Below are positions 21,162 through 32,263 of a DNA stretch of 64,000 bases, in pieces. Source of the DNA: Jiangella muralis (GTDB lineage: Bacteria > Actinomycetota > Actinomycetes > Jiangellales > Jiangellaceae); the NCBI RefSeq assembly GCF_001270745.1, contig NZ_LFXL01000025.1, positions 1 through 64,000 of the forward strand. Reading direction: 5' to 3'. A program made the position numbers and the translations under genes. Under the pieces are notes generated by a model. The model did not search any database and was not told where the DNA came from. It saw only the letters and a list, made by a program, of their open reading frames with translations. Position 1 is the stretch's first letter; each line of letters opens with the position of its first letter.

Positions 21162-22315
21162 GTGGAGTACGCCGAGTTCTCGTGCACGTAGTCGTGCGTG
21201 AGGTCGCTGGTCAGGATCGTCGCGGTTGCCGGTCCGGCGTTCAGCTCGACCAGCACGTGCACGTCGCGGCCGGTCAGATCGACCGACGTCGATGGCTCGC
21301 CGAACCGGGTGCCGCCGGCGACGCAGACCTTGACCCCGTTCATCGAGATGTCGATGCGCTCCGGCTCGAACGCGGCCCGGGTGGTGCCGACGGCGGCCAG
21401 CACCCGGCCCCAGTTCGGGTCGTTGCCGAAGACGGCGGCCTTGAACAGGTTGCTGCGGGCGACGGCACGGGCGACCTCGACGGCGTCGTCCTCGCTCGCG
21501 GCGCCGGTGACCTCGATGGCGATGTCGTGGTGCGCACCCTCGGCGTCGTGCCAGAGCTGCTCGGCGAGGTCGGCGCAGACGGCCCGCACCGCCTCGGTGA
21601 GGTCCGGCGCGGACGGCGTGACGCCGGACGCGCCGCTGGCCAGCAGCGCGACGGTGTCGTTGGTGGACATGCAGCCGTCGGTGTCGAGCCGGTCGAACGT
21701 GCTCGTCGTGGCCGCCCGCAGCGCGGCGTCGAGCGTGGCCGCGTCGGCGACGGCGTCGGTGGTGATGATGACCAGCATGGTGGCCAGCGCGGGCGCCAGC
21801 ATGCCGGCGCCCTTGGCCATGCCGCCGACGACCCACCCGTCGCCCGCCGCCGTCGCCTGCTTCGCGACGGTGTCGGTCGTCATGATCGCCTCGGCCGCCG
21901 CGGGCCCGCCGTCCGGCGACAGCTCGGCGTGGGCGGCCCGGATGCCCTTCTCCAGGATCGGCCGGTCCAGCGGCTGGCCGATCAGCCCGGTGGAGCAGAC
22001 GCCGACGTCGAAGGCCTGCCCGCCGGTCAGCTCGGCCACCAGCTCGGCGCTGGCGTGCGTCGTCTGGAACCCCTCGGGGCCGTTGTAGCAGTTGGCGCCG
22101 CCGGAGTTCAGGACGACGGCGCTCAGCTGCCCATCACTGATGGTCCGCTCGCTCCACAGCACCGGGTTCGCCTTGCACCGGTTCGACGTGAACACGGCGG
22201 CCGCGGCGTGCTGTGGGCCGTCGTTGACGACGAGCGCGACATCGGGCTTGCCGCTGGGCTTGAGCCCGGCGACGACGCCCGCGGCCCGGAACCCGGCCGC
22301 CGCGGTGACGCTCAC
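21158..22315 (-). CDS. argJ: bifunctional ornithine acetyltransferase/N-acetylglutamate synthase
   Basis: Recycles the acetyl group from N-acetylornithine to glutamate. The 385-residue precursor cleaves itself at an Ala-Thr bond: [10 protein letters not shown] is followed by [10 protein letters not shown], with the nucleophilic Thr starting the beta chain near residue 180. Other blocks are [31 protein letters not shown] and [13 protein letters not shown]. The GTG at 22315 (VSVTAAAGF) overlaps the argC stop by 4 bases. Whether it also makes N-acetylglutamate from acetyl-CoA cannot be told from sequence. Confidence 0.96.
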
Positions 22316-23352
22316 GGCGCCACCCCCGTCGTCGGCAGGCCGAGTGTCTCGGGCAGCCCGAGCGCGAGGTTGGCGGACTGGACGGCCGCGCCCGCGGTGC
22401 CCTTGGTGAGGTTGTCGATGGCGGCGACCGCGACCAGCCGGCCGGCCGCCTCGTCGACCGTCACCTGAACGTGGGCGGTGTTCGCGCCCAGGACGGCGGC
22501 CGTGGTGGGCCACTGCCCCTCCGGCAGCAGGTGCACGAACGGCTCGTCGGCGTAGGCCGCCTCCCACGCGGCCCGCACGCTGCCGCCGTCGCCGACCAGT
22601 TTGGCCGTCACGGTGGCGAGGATGCCGCGGCTCATCGGGACCAGCGTGGGCGTAAACGAGAGGGTGACCGGCTGACCGCCCGCCAGCTGGAGGTTCTGCT
22701 GGATCTCCGGGATGTGCCGGTGCCCGCCGCCGACGGCGTACGGGGTGGCCGCGCCGAGGATCTCGCTGGCCAGCAGGTGCGGCTTCAGCGACTTTCCGGC
22801 GCCGGACGGGCCACAGGCCAGGACCGCGACGATGTCGTCGGGCGCGACGACACCGGCGGCCAGGCCGGGCGCCAGTGCGAGCGTGACGGCGGTGACGTTG
22901 CAGCCCGGGACGGCGATGCGCCGCGCGCCCGGGAGCGCGTCGCGCTGCTTGTGGCCATCGGCGTGCACCAGCTCGGGCAGGCCGTAGGGCCAGCTGCCGG
23001 CATGCTCGGTGCCGTAGAACTTCTGCCAGGCGGCGGCGTCGGTGAGGCGATGGTCGGCGCCGCAGTCGAGCACCAGGACGTCGTCGGGCAGCTGCGCGGC
23101 GATCTCGGCCGACGCGCCATGCGGCAGCGCCAGGATCACCACGTCGTGCCCGGCCAGCGCCTCGGCCGTCGTCGGTTCCAGCGTGCGGTCGGCCAGCTCG
23201 ATCAGCTGCGGGTGGTGCACGCCCAGCTTCTCGCCCGCCTTGGAGTGCGCCGTCACCGTCCCCACGCCGAACTCGGGATGCGCGAGCAGCAGGCGCAGCA
23301 GTTCGCCGCCCGCGTAACCGCTCGCTCCCGCGATTGCCACAGTCGCTCCCAT
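22312..23352 (-). CDS. argC: N-acetyl-gamma-glutamyl-phosphate reductase
   Basis: NADPH-dependent reduction of acetylglutamyl phosphate; 346 residues. The N-terminal nucleotide fold is [19 protein letters not shown], and the active-site Cys lies in [30 protein letters not shown] and [13 protein letters not shown] are typical of the C-terminal half. It is the first gene of the operon. ATG 23352 abuts the proximal ARG box, so repressor binding would block both transcription and the start region. Confidence 0.96.
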   Translation of the reverse strand: MGATVAIAGASGYAGGELLRLLLAHPEFGVGTVTAHSKAGEKLGVHHPQLIELADRTLEPTTAEALAGHDVVILALPHGASAEIAAQLPDDVLVLDCGADHRLTDAAAWQKFYGTEHAGSWPYGLPELVHADGHKQRDALPGARRIAVPGCNVTAVTLALAPGLAAGVVAPDDIVAVLACGPSGAGKSLKPHLLASEILGAATPYAVGGGHRHIPEIQQNLQLAGGQPVTLSFTPTLVPMSRGILATVTAKLVGDGGSVRAAWEAAYADEPFVHLLPEGQWPTTAAVLGANTAHVQVTVDEAAGRLVAVAAIDNLTKGTAGAAVQSANLALGLPETLGLPTTGVAP

Positions 23353-23388
23353 GCGAATGATTATGCAGAGTCTCGCAAATTCATGCAA
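23353..23388 (-). promoter_or_regulatory. two tandem ARG boxes (ArgR operator) upstream of argC
   Basis: On the minus strand TTGCATGAATTTGCGA (complement of 23373-23388) and CTGCATAATCATTCGC (complement of 23353-23368) both match the TGCAT-N-AATTCAT style of actinobacterial/Bacillus ARG boxes. Their starts are 20 bp apart, the spacing for one ArgR hexamer. They stand out as AT-rich islands directly before the argC start codon. Confidence 0.8.
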
Positions 23389-23451
23389 CGTGGTGGCCGT
23401 CACGCCGGAATTCGGATGCGGCCGGTCGCCGGAGTTCGCGAGGATGGTCGC

Positions 23452-24414
23452 ATGCCACAAGTCACCGCGTCCGGAGTCCGCGCCACCTGGGAGTCGCTGC
23501 CCGCCGCCGTGCGGGCCGGCATCGAGGAGGTGCTCGGTTCGCGGGTCCTCGCCGCCGACAACCAGGCCGGCGGCTTCTCCCCCGGGCTGGCCGCACGCGT
23601 GCGCTGCGCCGACGGCGGTCGGGCGTTCGTCAAGGCGGTCGGCACGCCGCTCAACCCCGACTCGCCGGACCTCTACCGGCGCGAGATCGACGTCGCGGTG
23701 GCGCTGCCGCCGGAGGTGCCGGCGCCGCGGTTCCGCGGTTCCTACGACGACGGCGACTGGGTGGCGCTGGTCTTCGACGAGGTCGACGGCCGCATGCCGC
23801 ACGAGCCCTGGCGGCCGGACGAACTGCGGCTGGTGGTCGACGCGGTGACGGAGCTGTCGCGGTCGCTGACCCCGTGCCCGGTGCCGTCGCCGCCGCTGGC
23901 CCACGACGAGATGCGCGAGCCGATGCTCGGCTACCGGTCGCTGGCGGCCGATCCGCCGGACGACCTCGACCCGTGGGAGCGGCGGCACCTCGACCGGCTG
24001 GCCGACCTGGCCGCGTCCTCGTTGGACGTGGTCGGCGGCGACACCCTGGTCCACTACGACCTTCGGGCCGACAACGTACTGCTGTCCGCGTCGGGTGTCT
24101 GGTTCGTGGACTGGCCGTGGGCGTTCCGCGGCGCGGCGTGGCTCGATTCGGTGCTGCTGTTGCTGAACGCCGCGTACCACGGCCACGACCCCGAGCCCTA
24201 CCTCGACGGTCACCCGCTGCTCGACGGCGTCGACCCGTGGCACGTGACGGCGGTGCTGGCCGGGTTCGCCGGCTTCTTCGGCGCCTACGGCCGGCAACCA
24301 CCGCCGCCCGGGCTGCCGACGGTGCGCGCCTTCCAGCTCGCCCAGCACGCGACGACCTTGGCCTGGGTGCGCCGGCGGACCGGCTGGGAGCGACCGCTCA
24401 GCGAGGTGCGATGA
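23452..24414 (+). CDS. aminoglycoside phosphotransferase (APH) family protein
   Basis: A 320-residue kinase-like protein. The catalytic (Brenner) motif [11 protein letters not shown] is near residue 199, followed by [10 protein letters not shown] in place of the metal-binding D-x-D/G. Upstream, [16 protein letters not shown] supplies the ATP-anchoring Lys. Length and motifs fit APH/choline-kinase proteins, which phosphorylate varied small alcohols; resistance should not be assumed. GAGGA precedes ATG 23452. It is divergent from argC and stands alone. Confidence 0.82.
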   Translation: MPQVTASGVRATWESLPAAVRAGIEEVLGSRVLAADNQAGGFSPGLAARVRCADGGRAFVKAVGTPLNPDSPDLYRREIDVAVALPPEVPAPRFRGSYDDGDWVALVFDEVDGRMPHEPWRPDELRLVVDAVTELSRSLTPCPVPSPPLAHDEMREPMLGYRSLAADPPDDLDPWERRHLDRLADLAASSLDVVGGDTLVHYDLRADNVLLSASGVWFVDWPWAFRGAAWLDSVLLLLNAAYHGHDPEPYLDGHPLLDGVDPWHVTAVLAGFAGFFGAYGRQPPPPGLPTVRAFQLAQHATTLAWVRRRTGWERPLSEVR

Positions 24415-24468
24415 GTGACGGATCCAGGTCGCCCCAGCAGCACTGATCCCGCACCCATCTCCGGGGAC

Positions 24469-25287
24469 TCAGAGCGGGTCGTCCGGGCCGGCGGTGGGGA
24501 GGCGGAGGACCCGCGCGTCCTGAGCCAGGATGTCGTCGCGCAGCGCCAGCAGCGACTCGGGAGTGTCGGTGCCGGCCCGGAAGAACCGGCCGGTCAGCTC
24601 GTCGAGCGTGCCCTCGCCGATCGCGGCGACCAGCTCGACGGCGCGCTCCGGCGGTGTCCAGCCGGTGAACCCCGCGTGCACCGGCATCGACGTCGACATC
24701 ACCGTGCGGACGGTGCCGGGCGCGAGGTCGAAGGCACGCACCCCGGCCGCGCCGTACTGAGCGGCCAGCTGCGCGGTGAACCGGGCCAGCGCGCCCTTCG
24801 AGATGGCGTAGCCGGTGTAGGCGGAGGTCGCCCGGTAGGCCATGCCGCTGCTGATGTTGACGACCCGGCCGCCGCCCGCCGCCAGCATGCCGGGCAGGAC
24901 GGCGTGCGTGACCAGCAGCGGGCCACGCAGGTTGACCTCGATGACGCGCCAGGTGTCGGCGGGGTCGGTGTCGAGGAACGGCTCCTCGACCGGCTCGATC
25001 GCGCCGGCGTTGTTGACCAGCAGCCCGACGGCGCCCAGCTCGGTCTCGACGGCGCCCACAGCCGCCGCGACGGCTTCCGGGTCGGCGACATCGGCCGCGA
25101 CGGGGATCGCGGTGCCGCCGGCCGTCCGGCACAGCGCCGCCACCTCGTTCAGCGCGGCGGCATCGCGGGCCAGCAACCCGACGGACCAGCCGCGCTCCGC
25201 CAGCCCGGTCGCGACCGCCCGGCCGATGCCCCGGCCGGCGCCGGTGACCAGCGCCGTCCGGGCCGGGGGCACTCCGTCCGCCGTCAT
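24469..25287 (-). CDS. short-chain dehydrogenase/reductase
   Basis: A 272-residue classical SDR. The cofactor motif is [10 protein letters not shown] near residue 15, then [13 protein letters not shown], catalytic Ser in [11 protein letters not shown] and the Tyr/Lys pair in [15 protein letters not shown] after the second strand suggests an NADP preference, which is a weak inference. ATG 25287 overlaps the pheT stop by 4 bases, so it is translated with the phenylalanyl-tRNA synthetase although no functional link is obvious. Substrate unknown. Confidence 0.9.
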   Translation of the reverse strand: MTADGVPPARTALVTGAGRGIGRAVATGLAERGWSVGLLARDAAALNEVAALCRTAGGTAIPVAADVADPEAVAAAVGAVETELGAVGLLVNNAGAIEPVEEPFLDTDPADTWRVIEVNLRGPLLVTHAVLPGMLAAGGGRVVNISSGMAYRATSAYTGYAISKGALARFTAQLAAQYGAAGVRAFDLAPGTVRTVMSTSMPVHAGFTGWTPPERAVELVAAIGEGTLDELTGRFFRAGTDTPESLLALRDDILAQDARVLRLPTAGPDDPL

Positions 25288-27775
25288 GCGCCGCGCAGGA
25301 CCGCGCCGGTGCGCTCGGCGGCCGCGGCCACGGCGGCGTCGCGGGCGGCGGTGGTCTCGTCGACGGTGAGCGTGCGGTCGGGCGCGCGGAACCGCAGCGC
25401 GTAGGCCAGCGACTTCTTGCCGTCGCCGAGCTGCGCGCCGGTGAACACGTCGAACAGCCGCACCGACTCGAGCAGCTCGCCGGCGCCGGAGCGCAGCGCG
25501 TCCTCGACGTCGGCGGCCGGGACCGCGAGGTCGACGACCAGCGCGACGTCCTGGGTGGCGACGGGGAACGTCGGCACGGACGGCGCGCGCACCGGCTCGT
25601 CGCCCACGCCGTCCGGGAAGAACCGGTCCAGCTCGAGCTCCATCGCGCTCGTGCGCGCAGGCAGGCCGAGCGCCGCGACGACCCGCGGGTGCAGCTCGCC
25701 GGCGTGCCCGACCAGGGTGTCGCCCACGTACAGGGCGGCGCAGCGGCCCGGATGCCAGGGCGCGTGCTCGTCCTTCTCGACCCGCAGGGTCACGCCGGCC
25801 GACCGGGCGACGACCCGCGCGGCCTCGACGGCGTCGGCCCAGACCGCGGGGCGACCGGCGCCCCACCAGCCGGCCGGTTCGCGCTCACCGGCCAGCGCGA
25901 CGGCGATGCGGCGCGGCTGCGACGGCACCGCGGCCAGCAGGTCGGCCAGCTCGGCGTCGGTGGGCCGGCGGTCGACCGGCAGCCGCGGCGGCACCGGCAG
26001 CGCGCCCGGCTCCGGCCGGAACACCAGCCCGGCCTCGAACACGGCGACGTCCGTCGCGCCACGGCCGACGTTGCGCCGCAGCGTCGTGAGCAGGCCGGGC
26101 AGCAGCGTCGTGCGCAGCAGCGGCTGCTCCTCGGAGAGCGGGTTGGCCAGCCGCAACGCGACCCGGCGGGCGTCGTCGGCCGGGAAGCCGAGGGCGTCGA
26201 AGTCGGCCGCGCCCACGAACGGGTACGACGGCGCCTCGACGTAGCCGGCCGCGGCGACGGCCCGCTCGACCCGGCGGCGCAGCCGCTGCGACGGCGTGAT
26301 GCCGCGCCCGGCCGGGGCGACCGGCAGCACCGACGGCACCGCGTCGTAGCCGTGCAGCCGGGCCACCTCCTCGACGAGGTCGTACGGGTCGGTGAGGTCG
26401 GGCCGCCAAGTCGGCGGGGTGACGGCGATGCGCTCGTCCCCGGCCGGCGCCACCGCGGCGCCCACGGCCGTGAGCAGCGACGTCACCTCGTCCGCCGGGT
26501 AGTCGATGCCGACGACGCGCGCGGGCAGGCCGGCCGGGATCTCGATCGGGGCCGGCGCCGGAACCGCGCCCGCCACCGTCAGGCCCGGCTCCTGCGTGGC
26601 CCCGCCGAGCGCGACCAGCAGGTCGACCACCCGCTGCGCCGCGACCGCGGGCAGGGCGGGGTCGACGCCGCGCTCGAACCGCTTGGACGCCTCGCTGGGC
26701 AGCTTGTGCCGGCGCGCCGTGCGGGCGATGCCGGTGGCCTCGAAGTGCGCCGCCTCGACCACGATGGTCGTGGTGGCGTCGCTCAGTTCGGTCGACCCGC
26801 CGCCCATGACGCCGGCCAGGCCGATCGGCCCGGAGTCGTCGGTGATCAGCAGGTCGTCGGGGTCGAGCGCGCGGACGGCGCCGTCGAGCGTCGTCAGCTT
26901 CTCCCCCGCGACCGCCCGCCGGACGACGATCGGGCCGCGCAGCGCGTCGCGGTCGTAGCCGTGGATCGGCTGGCCCAGCTCGAGCATGACGACGTTGGTG
27001 ATGTCGACGGCCAGCGAGATGGGCCGCATGCCGGCCAGCTGGACCCGTCGCTGCAGCCACCGCGGGCTCGGCGCCGCCGGGTCGAAGCCGGTGACCGTGC
27101 GGGCCGCGAAGACGGGACACCGCGCGGCGTCCTCGACCCGCACCGGGTAGCCGTCGGCGCCGGTGGTGTCGACGTCGTCCCGCACGCCGGGGTCGGTGAA
27201 CGGCACCCCGTACGCCGTCGCCGCCTCGCGGGCGACGCCGCGCACGGACAGGCAGTAGCCGCGGTCGGGCGTGACCGCGATGTCGAGGACGTCGTCGCGC
27301 AGGTGCAGCAGCTCGACGGCGTCGGCCCCCGGCGCCGCCTCGTCCGGCTGCAGCACGATGATGCCGTCGTGGTCGTCGCCCAGGCCCAGCTCGCGGGCCG
27401 AGCAGATCATGCCGTCGGACACGTTGCCGTACGTCTTGCGCGCGGAGATCGCGAACCCGCCGGGCAGCACCGCGCCGGGCAGCGACACGACGACGAGGTC
27501 GCCGGCGGCGAAGTTGTGCGCGCCGCACACGATGCCGCGCGGCTCGGCCTCGCCGACGTCGACCGAGCACCAGCGGATGGTCTTGCCGTTCTTCTGCGGC
27601 TCGTCGGCGAACTCGAGCACCCGGCCGACGACCAGCGGGCCGCTGACGTCCGCGCCGGCCTCGTGGACCGTCTCGACCTCGAGTCCGGCCCGGATCAGCC
27701 GGGCCGCGACGTCGCGCGCGCTGACGCCGTCGGGCAGCGCCGCGTAGTCGCGCAGCCAGCTCAGTGGGACGCGCA

Positions 27776-27776
<1 letters not shown>
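25284..27776 (-). CDS. pheT: phenylalanyl-tRNA synthetase beta subunit
   Basis: An 830-residue beta chain of the cytoplasmic alpha2-beta2 enzyme. Regions in order are the N-terminal [12 protein letters not shown], the tRNA-binding EMAP-like domain (~40-150, [20 protein letters not shown]), B3/4 editing domain, B5 ([20 protein letters not shown]), the class II-like core, and the C-terminal ferredoxin-fold anticodon domain ([20 protein letters not shown]). The start shares one base with the pheS stop (TGATG), so subunits are coupled 1:1. Nothing unusual was seen. Confidence 0.97.
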
Positions 27777-28894
<1,118 letters not shown>

Positions 28895-28896
28895 CT

Positions 28897-28925
28897 ACTC
28901 ACGCGGGGCTCGCAACCCCGCGAGT
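28897..28925 (-). terminator. hairpin in the pheS leader / MOSC 3' end
   Basis: ACTCACGCGGGG (28897-28908) and CCCCGCGAGT (28916-28925) form a GC-rich stem with a two-base bulge and a 7-base loop. It sits in the 55 bases between the MOSC stop and the pheS start, so it could terminate MOSC transcription or attenuate pheST. No Phe-rich leader peptide was found on the minus strand here, so amino-acid attenuation is not supported. Confidence 0.4.
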
Positions 28926-28940
28926 CTACGCGGCACCGGG

Positions 28941-29480
28941 TCAGACGGGGGCCAGCGGCCGGTGCGGCTCCGGCGGGGTCTCGACGGCGATCGGGTCACC
29001 CGGGCGGACCTCGCCGCCGACCAGCACGATCGCCATCACCCCGGCCCGGCGGACGATCTCACCGTCCGCGTCGCGGCCGACGACCTCCTTCAGTACGCCC
29101 GGCTGGAAGTCGTCGATCTGGTAGCAGGGGTTGCGCAGCCCGGTGACCTCGATGACGGCCTCCGCGCCCAGCCGCAGCCGGGTACCCGTCGCCAACCCGA
29201 GGAGGTCGACGCCGCGGGTGGTGACGTTCTCGCCCAGCTGGCCAGGGCCGACGGCGAACCCGGCGGCGGTGAGCTCGTCGTGCAGTTCGGCGTGGATGAG
29301 GTGCACCTGGCGCAGGTTCGGCTGGCTGGGATCGCGCCGCACGCGGGACCGGTGCTTGACCGTCGTCCCGGAGTGCGCGTCGCCGTCGACGCCGAGCCCG
29401 GCCAGCAGCGTGATCGCCGGCCGGTTCGGCTTGCCGAAGCTGTGGGTGGGACTGGAGCTGACCGCGGTGATCTGCCCCAT
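28941..29480 (-). CDS. MOSC domain protein
   Basis: A 179-residue MOSC (Moco sulfurase C-terminal) protein of the YiiM type: ITAVSSSPTHSFGKPN, GLGVDGDAHSGTTVKH, LGENVTTRGVDL and the conserved cysteine in GLRNPCYQIDDF, followed by GVLKEVVGRDADG. Members act on molybdopterin cofactor or reduce N-hydroxylated compounds. There is no NifS-like partner nearby. ATG 29480 shares a base with the stop of the upstream PPOX gene (TGATG). It is possibly co-transcribed with pheST downstream. Confidence 0.9.
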   Translation of the reverse strand: MGQITAVSSSPTHSFGKPNRPAITLLAGLGVDGDAHSGTTVKHRSRVRRDPSQPNLRQVHLIHAELHDELTAAGFAVGPGQLGENVTTRGVDLLGLATGTRLRLGAEAVIEVTGLRNPCYQIDDFQPGVLKEVVGRDADGEIVRRAGVMAIVLVGGEVRPGDPIAVETPPEPHRPLAPV

Positions 29481-29980
29481 CAGTGCCCGTGGCCGTGACC
29501 GTGGCCGTCCTGCTCCTCGTCCGGGACGAGGTGCGGCGGGAAGCCGCCGGTCGCGATGGGCCCCCACCGCTGCGGCGTGATGCGCAGCAGCGACTTGCCC
29601 TGCCGGTGCATGGCCTCGCGGTAGCCGTCCCAGTCCTCGTGCTCGCCGGCGACGTTGCGGTAGTACTCGACCAGCGGCTCGACGGAATCGGGCAGGTCGA
29701 TGATCTCGGCCGGCCCGTCGACCTGCACCCACGCGCCGCCGAAGTCGTCGGAGAGCACGACGATGCTGGCGCGCGGCCGGCTCCGGACGTTGGCCGCCTT
29801 GGCGCGGTCGGGGTAGGTGGAGACGACGATGCGCCCGGAGTCGTCGACGCCGCAGGTGACCGGCGACGCCTGCGGGCCGCCGTCGGCACGGGTGGTGATG
29901 ACGACGCCGTGGTGGCGCGGCCGGACGAACTCGAGCAGCCCGGCGAGATCGACGGTGGTGTTCGTGGCGATGTTCGGCAT
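29480..29980 (-). CDS. PPOX-class (FMN/F420-type) split-barrel oxidoreductase with His-rich tail
   Basis: A 166-residue split beta-barrel flavin/F420-binding protein of the PPOX class: HGVVITTRADGGPQASPVTC, IVVSTYPDRAKAANVRSRPR and WVQVDGPAEIIDLPD. Actinobacterial members of this size often use F420, which fits the F420-type LLM gene divergent from it. The last nine residues, DGHGHGHGH, form a His-Gly run that could bind metal. ATG 29980; it overlaps the MOSC gene by one base. Substrate unknown. Confidence 0.85.
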   Translation of the reverse strand: MPNIATNTTVDLAGLLEFVRPRHHGVVITTRADGGPQASPVTCGVDDSGRIVVSTYPDRAKAANVRSRPRASIVVLSDDFGGAWVQVDGPAEIIDLPDSVEPLVEYYRNVAGEHEDWDGYREAMHRQGKSLLRITPQRWGPIATGGFPPHLVPDEEQDGHGHGHGH

Positions 29981-30015
29981 GGGGCCACCTTAAGAGGATT
30001 GCGTAGTCTCGGCGC

Positions 30016-30849
30016 ATGCTCCCCGACACCGAACTGCGGGTCGTCCTGCCCAACGAGTCGCCCGCCATGGAGCCGTCCCAGCTGACCGAACTCGCGGTCC
30101 GCGCCGAGCAGCTCGGCTACGGCGCCGTCCTGCTGCCCGACCACCTGCTGCCGCCCGAGCCGTACGGCCCGGCCTACGGCGGCGTCTACGAGCCGCTGAC
30201 GACGCTGGCGTTCCTCGCGGCGGCGACGGAGCGCATCGGGCTGGGGATGTCGGTGCTGGTGCTGCCGCTGCGCGAGCCGTTCCTCGTCGCCAAGCAGGCC
30301 GCGACGGTGCACCGGCTGTCCGGCGGGCGGCTGACGCTCGCCGTCGGGGCCGGGTGGGTGCGGTCGGAGTTCGACGCCGCCCGCGCCGACTACGCGGGCC
30401 GCGGCCGCTACGTCGAAGACGCGTTGCGCCTGATCCGGACCCTGTTCTCCGGCGCCACCTCGTACGACGACGAGCGGTTCGGCTACGCGGGCGTGTTCGA
30501 GCCGCGGCCGCTGACGCCGCTGCCGATCGCCGTCGGCGGCACCACGGACGCGGCGCTGCGCCGAGCAGCGGCGCTGGCCGACGAGTGGCACGCGTTCGCG
30601 CTCGACGCCGACGGGTTCGCGTCGCGGCTGGCGGTGCTGCGCTCGCTGCGCGAGACCGGCCCGCTGGCCGGGCAGCCGCTGCGCGCGGGCACCCGCATCG
30701 AGTGGGCCGGCGGACAGGACGAGCTGGCCGCCGCGGTGAAGTCGGTGCACGCGCTCACCGCCGCCGGCGCCGACTCCGTCGCCATCTGGTTCGGTGACGA
30801 GGACGGCTTCGGCGAGCGGATGGAGGAGTTCGCGGCCGCCTTCGCGTGA
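30016..30849 (+). CDS. LLM-class F420-dependent oxidoreductase
   Basis: A 277-residue luciferase-like TIM barrel: AVRAEQLGYGAVLLPDHLL, LGMSVLVLPLREPFLVAKQA, LSGGRLTLAVGAGWVRSEF and RPLTPLPIAVGG. The non-prolyl cis peptide and phosphate-binding regions match F420-dependent enzymes more than FMN ones, though this distinction is by eye. It starts at ATG 30016, 35 bases from the divergent PPOX gene; the two may share a promoter region. The substrate is not known. Confidence 0.88.
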   Translation: MLPDTELRVVLPNESPAMEPSQLTELAVRAEQLGYGAVLLPDHLLPPEPYGPAYGGVYEPLTTLAFLAAATERIGLGMSVLVLPLREPFLVAKQAATVHRLSGGRLTLAVGAGWVRSEFDAARADYAGRGRYVEDALRLIRTLFSGATSYDDERFGYAGVFEPRPLTPLPIAVGGTTDAALRRAAALADEWHAFALDADGFASRLAVLRSLRETGPLAGQPLRAGTRIEWAGGQDELAAAVKSVHALTAAGADSVAIWFGDEDGFGERMEEFAAAFA

Positions 30850-30860
30850 CGGCCGCCGCC

Positions 30861-30880
30861 GGCCTCGCCCACGCGAGGCC
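30861..30880 (+). terminator. hairpin after the LLM oxidoreductase gene
   Basis: GGCCTCGC (30861-30868) and GCGAGGCC (30873-30880) form a perfect 8-bp stem with a CCAC loop, 11 bases after the stop codon. A second hairpin, GGGTCGT/ACGACCC (30894-30900/30908-30914), follows. No T run is present, as is common in actinobacterial terminators. Confidence 0.5.
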
Positions 30881-30959
30881 TGCCACCAGCGGGGGGTCGT
30901 TCAGTCGACGACCCGCCGAGGGCCGTTCGTTCGTCGGCCGGCCGGGAGCCGTCGATCGG

Positions 30960-31239
30960 CGACGCGGCCGGGGCCGTTCGCCGGCCGCTCGCCACGTGCT
31001 TTTCCGAGCGGTACGTAGACCCCTCCCCGGGCCCGGGTGGGGCCCACCCTATGGGCGGGCACCGACAACGTCGGCCGACCGCGGCCGCGCCCGGACCAGG
31101 ACGGCCGCCCACCGGGCGACGCGGCCGGGGCCGTTCGTCGGCCGCTCGCCACGTGCTTTTCCGAGCGGTAGGTAGACCCCTCCCCGGGCCCGGGTGGGGC
31201 CCACCCTATGGGCGGGCACCGACAACGTCAGCCGACCGC
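30960..31239. repeat. 123-bp tandem duplication in an intergenic region
   Basis: 30960-31082 and 31117-31239 are near-identical: I count three differences in 123 bases, with a period of 157. Each copy contains the palindrome CCCGGGCCCGGG and the string CTATGGGCGGGCACCGACAA. A partial fragment of the unit start (GGCCGTTCGTTCGTCGGCC) occurs at about 30921-30939. The second copy overlaps the last codons of the VapB-like gene. The 356-base gap 30850-31205 holds these repeats and two hairpins, and no gene that I can support. Confidence 0.85.
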
Positions 31240-31421
31240 AGCTCGTCCAGATCGGCGCCCCAGCCCACGCCCGGCAGCCCCAGCAGGACGTCCTTCGTCA
31301 GCGGCACGCCGACCAGGCGGCGCAGCGCGAGATCGACCGCCGCACGTCTCGTCGTCACCCCGTATCGCCGCATGACCTCGCCGACGAGTTCGTCGTCGAG
31401 CTCGATGGTTGTGCGTGTCAT
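31206..31421 (-). CDS. VapB-like antitoxin, no toxin partner
   Basis: A 71-residue protein of the type II VapB family: the ribbon-helix-helix start [20 protein letters not shown] is followed by [16 protein letters not shown] and the C-terminal [13 protein letters not shown], the part that normally threads into the VapC active site. ATG 31421 ([10 protein letters not shown]) is preferred over an in-frame start at 31436. No PIN-domain ORF follows in 30850-31205; instead the gene runs into the 123-bp repeat. It may be an orphan left after loss of the toxin gene. Confidence 0.7.
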   Translation of the reverse strand: MTRTTIELDDELVGEVMRRYGVTTRRAAVDLALRRLVGVPLTKDVLLGLPGVGWGADLDELRSADVVGARP

Positions 31422-31436
31422 GCGGCCAGCATGCAC

Positions 31437-32246
31437 CTACCGCGTGCCGCGGCGGCGCGCCCGGGCGGAGCCGTAGAGGCAGACGGCGGCGGCGGTGGCG
31501 AGGTTGAGGCTCTCGGCGCGGCCGTAGATCGGGACCCGGACGACGTGGTCGGCCAGTGCGGCGACGTCGTCGGGCAGGCCCCATGCCTCGTTGCCGAACA
31601 GCCACGCCACCGGGCCGGCCAGCAGGCCGTCGTCCTCGGCGCCGTCGAGGTCGAGGTCGCCGCCGCCGTCGGCCGCCAGCACCGTCAGCCCGCGCTCGCG
31701 CAGCCCTGCCACCGCGTCGGCCGCGGGCACGCCGGACACCACCGGCAGGTGGAAGACGCTGCCGGCCGACGCCCGCACGGCCTTGCCGCCCTGCGGGTCG
31801 GCCGAGCCGTGGGTGAACACGACGGCGTCCGCTCCGGCCGCGTCGGCGCAGCGGACGACCGTGCCGGCGTTGCCCGGGTCGCGGGCCTCGGCGAGGACGG
31901 CGACCAGCCGCGGCTGCCCCGCCAGCGCTTCCGACAGGTCCACCGTCAGCGACCGGCACACCGCGACCAGCCCCTGCGGCGTCACGGTCTCCGACAGCGC
32001 GGCCAGCGCGGCGTCGTCGGCCATGGACACCGGGATGCCGGCGTCGTCGGCGGCCGCCACGATCGGCGACCACCGGGCCGCGGCGTCCGCCGTCACGAAC
32101 AGCTCCACCACCCGGCCCGGCCCGGCCGCGACCGCCTCACGGACCGCCTGCGGGCCCTCGGCGAGGAACAGCCCTGCCTTCTCGCGGGCGGGCCGGCGCA
32201 GCAACTTGTGCGCCTCACGCACCCGGCCGGACCGTTCGGTCAGCAT
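31437..32246 (-). CDS. TrmH/SpoU-family RNA 2'-O-methyltransferase
   Basis: A 269-residue SPOUT methyltransferase, probably acting on 23S rRNA. The N-terminal ~90 residues form the L30e-like substrate-binding domain (KAGLFLAEGPQAVREAV). The C-terminal trefoil-knot domain has motif 1 LAEARDPGNAGTVVRCADA, motif 2 WLFGNEAWGLPDDV and motif 3 VRVPIYGRAESLNLATAAAV. It follows rplT, the usual actinobacterial location of this methyltransferase (tsnR-like neighbours). Exact target site not determinable. Confidence 0.9.
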   Translation of the reverse strand: MLTERSGRVREAHKLLRRPAREKAGLFLAEGPQAVREAVAAGPGRVVELFVTADAAARWSPIVAAADDAGIPVSMADDAALAALSETVTPQGLVAVCRSLTVDLSEALAGQPRLVAVLAEARDPGNAGTVVRCADAAGADAVVFTHGSADPQGGKAVRASAGSVFHLPVVSGVPAADAVAGLRERGLTVLAADGGGDLDLDGAEDDGLLAGPVAWLFGNEAWGLPDDVAALADHVVRVPIYGRAESLNLATAAAVCLYGSARARRRGTR

Positions 32247-32263
32247 GGGTCTCCAGGATCCTT

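Noticed and set aside
23452-24414. Aminoglycoside resistance gene
   Set aside because: The APH fold is shared by many metabolic kinases and the sequence shows nothing specific for drug substrates.
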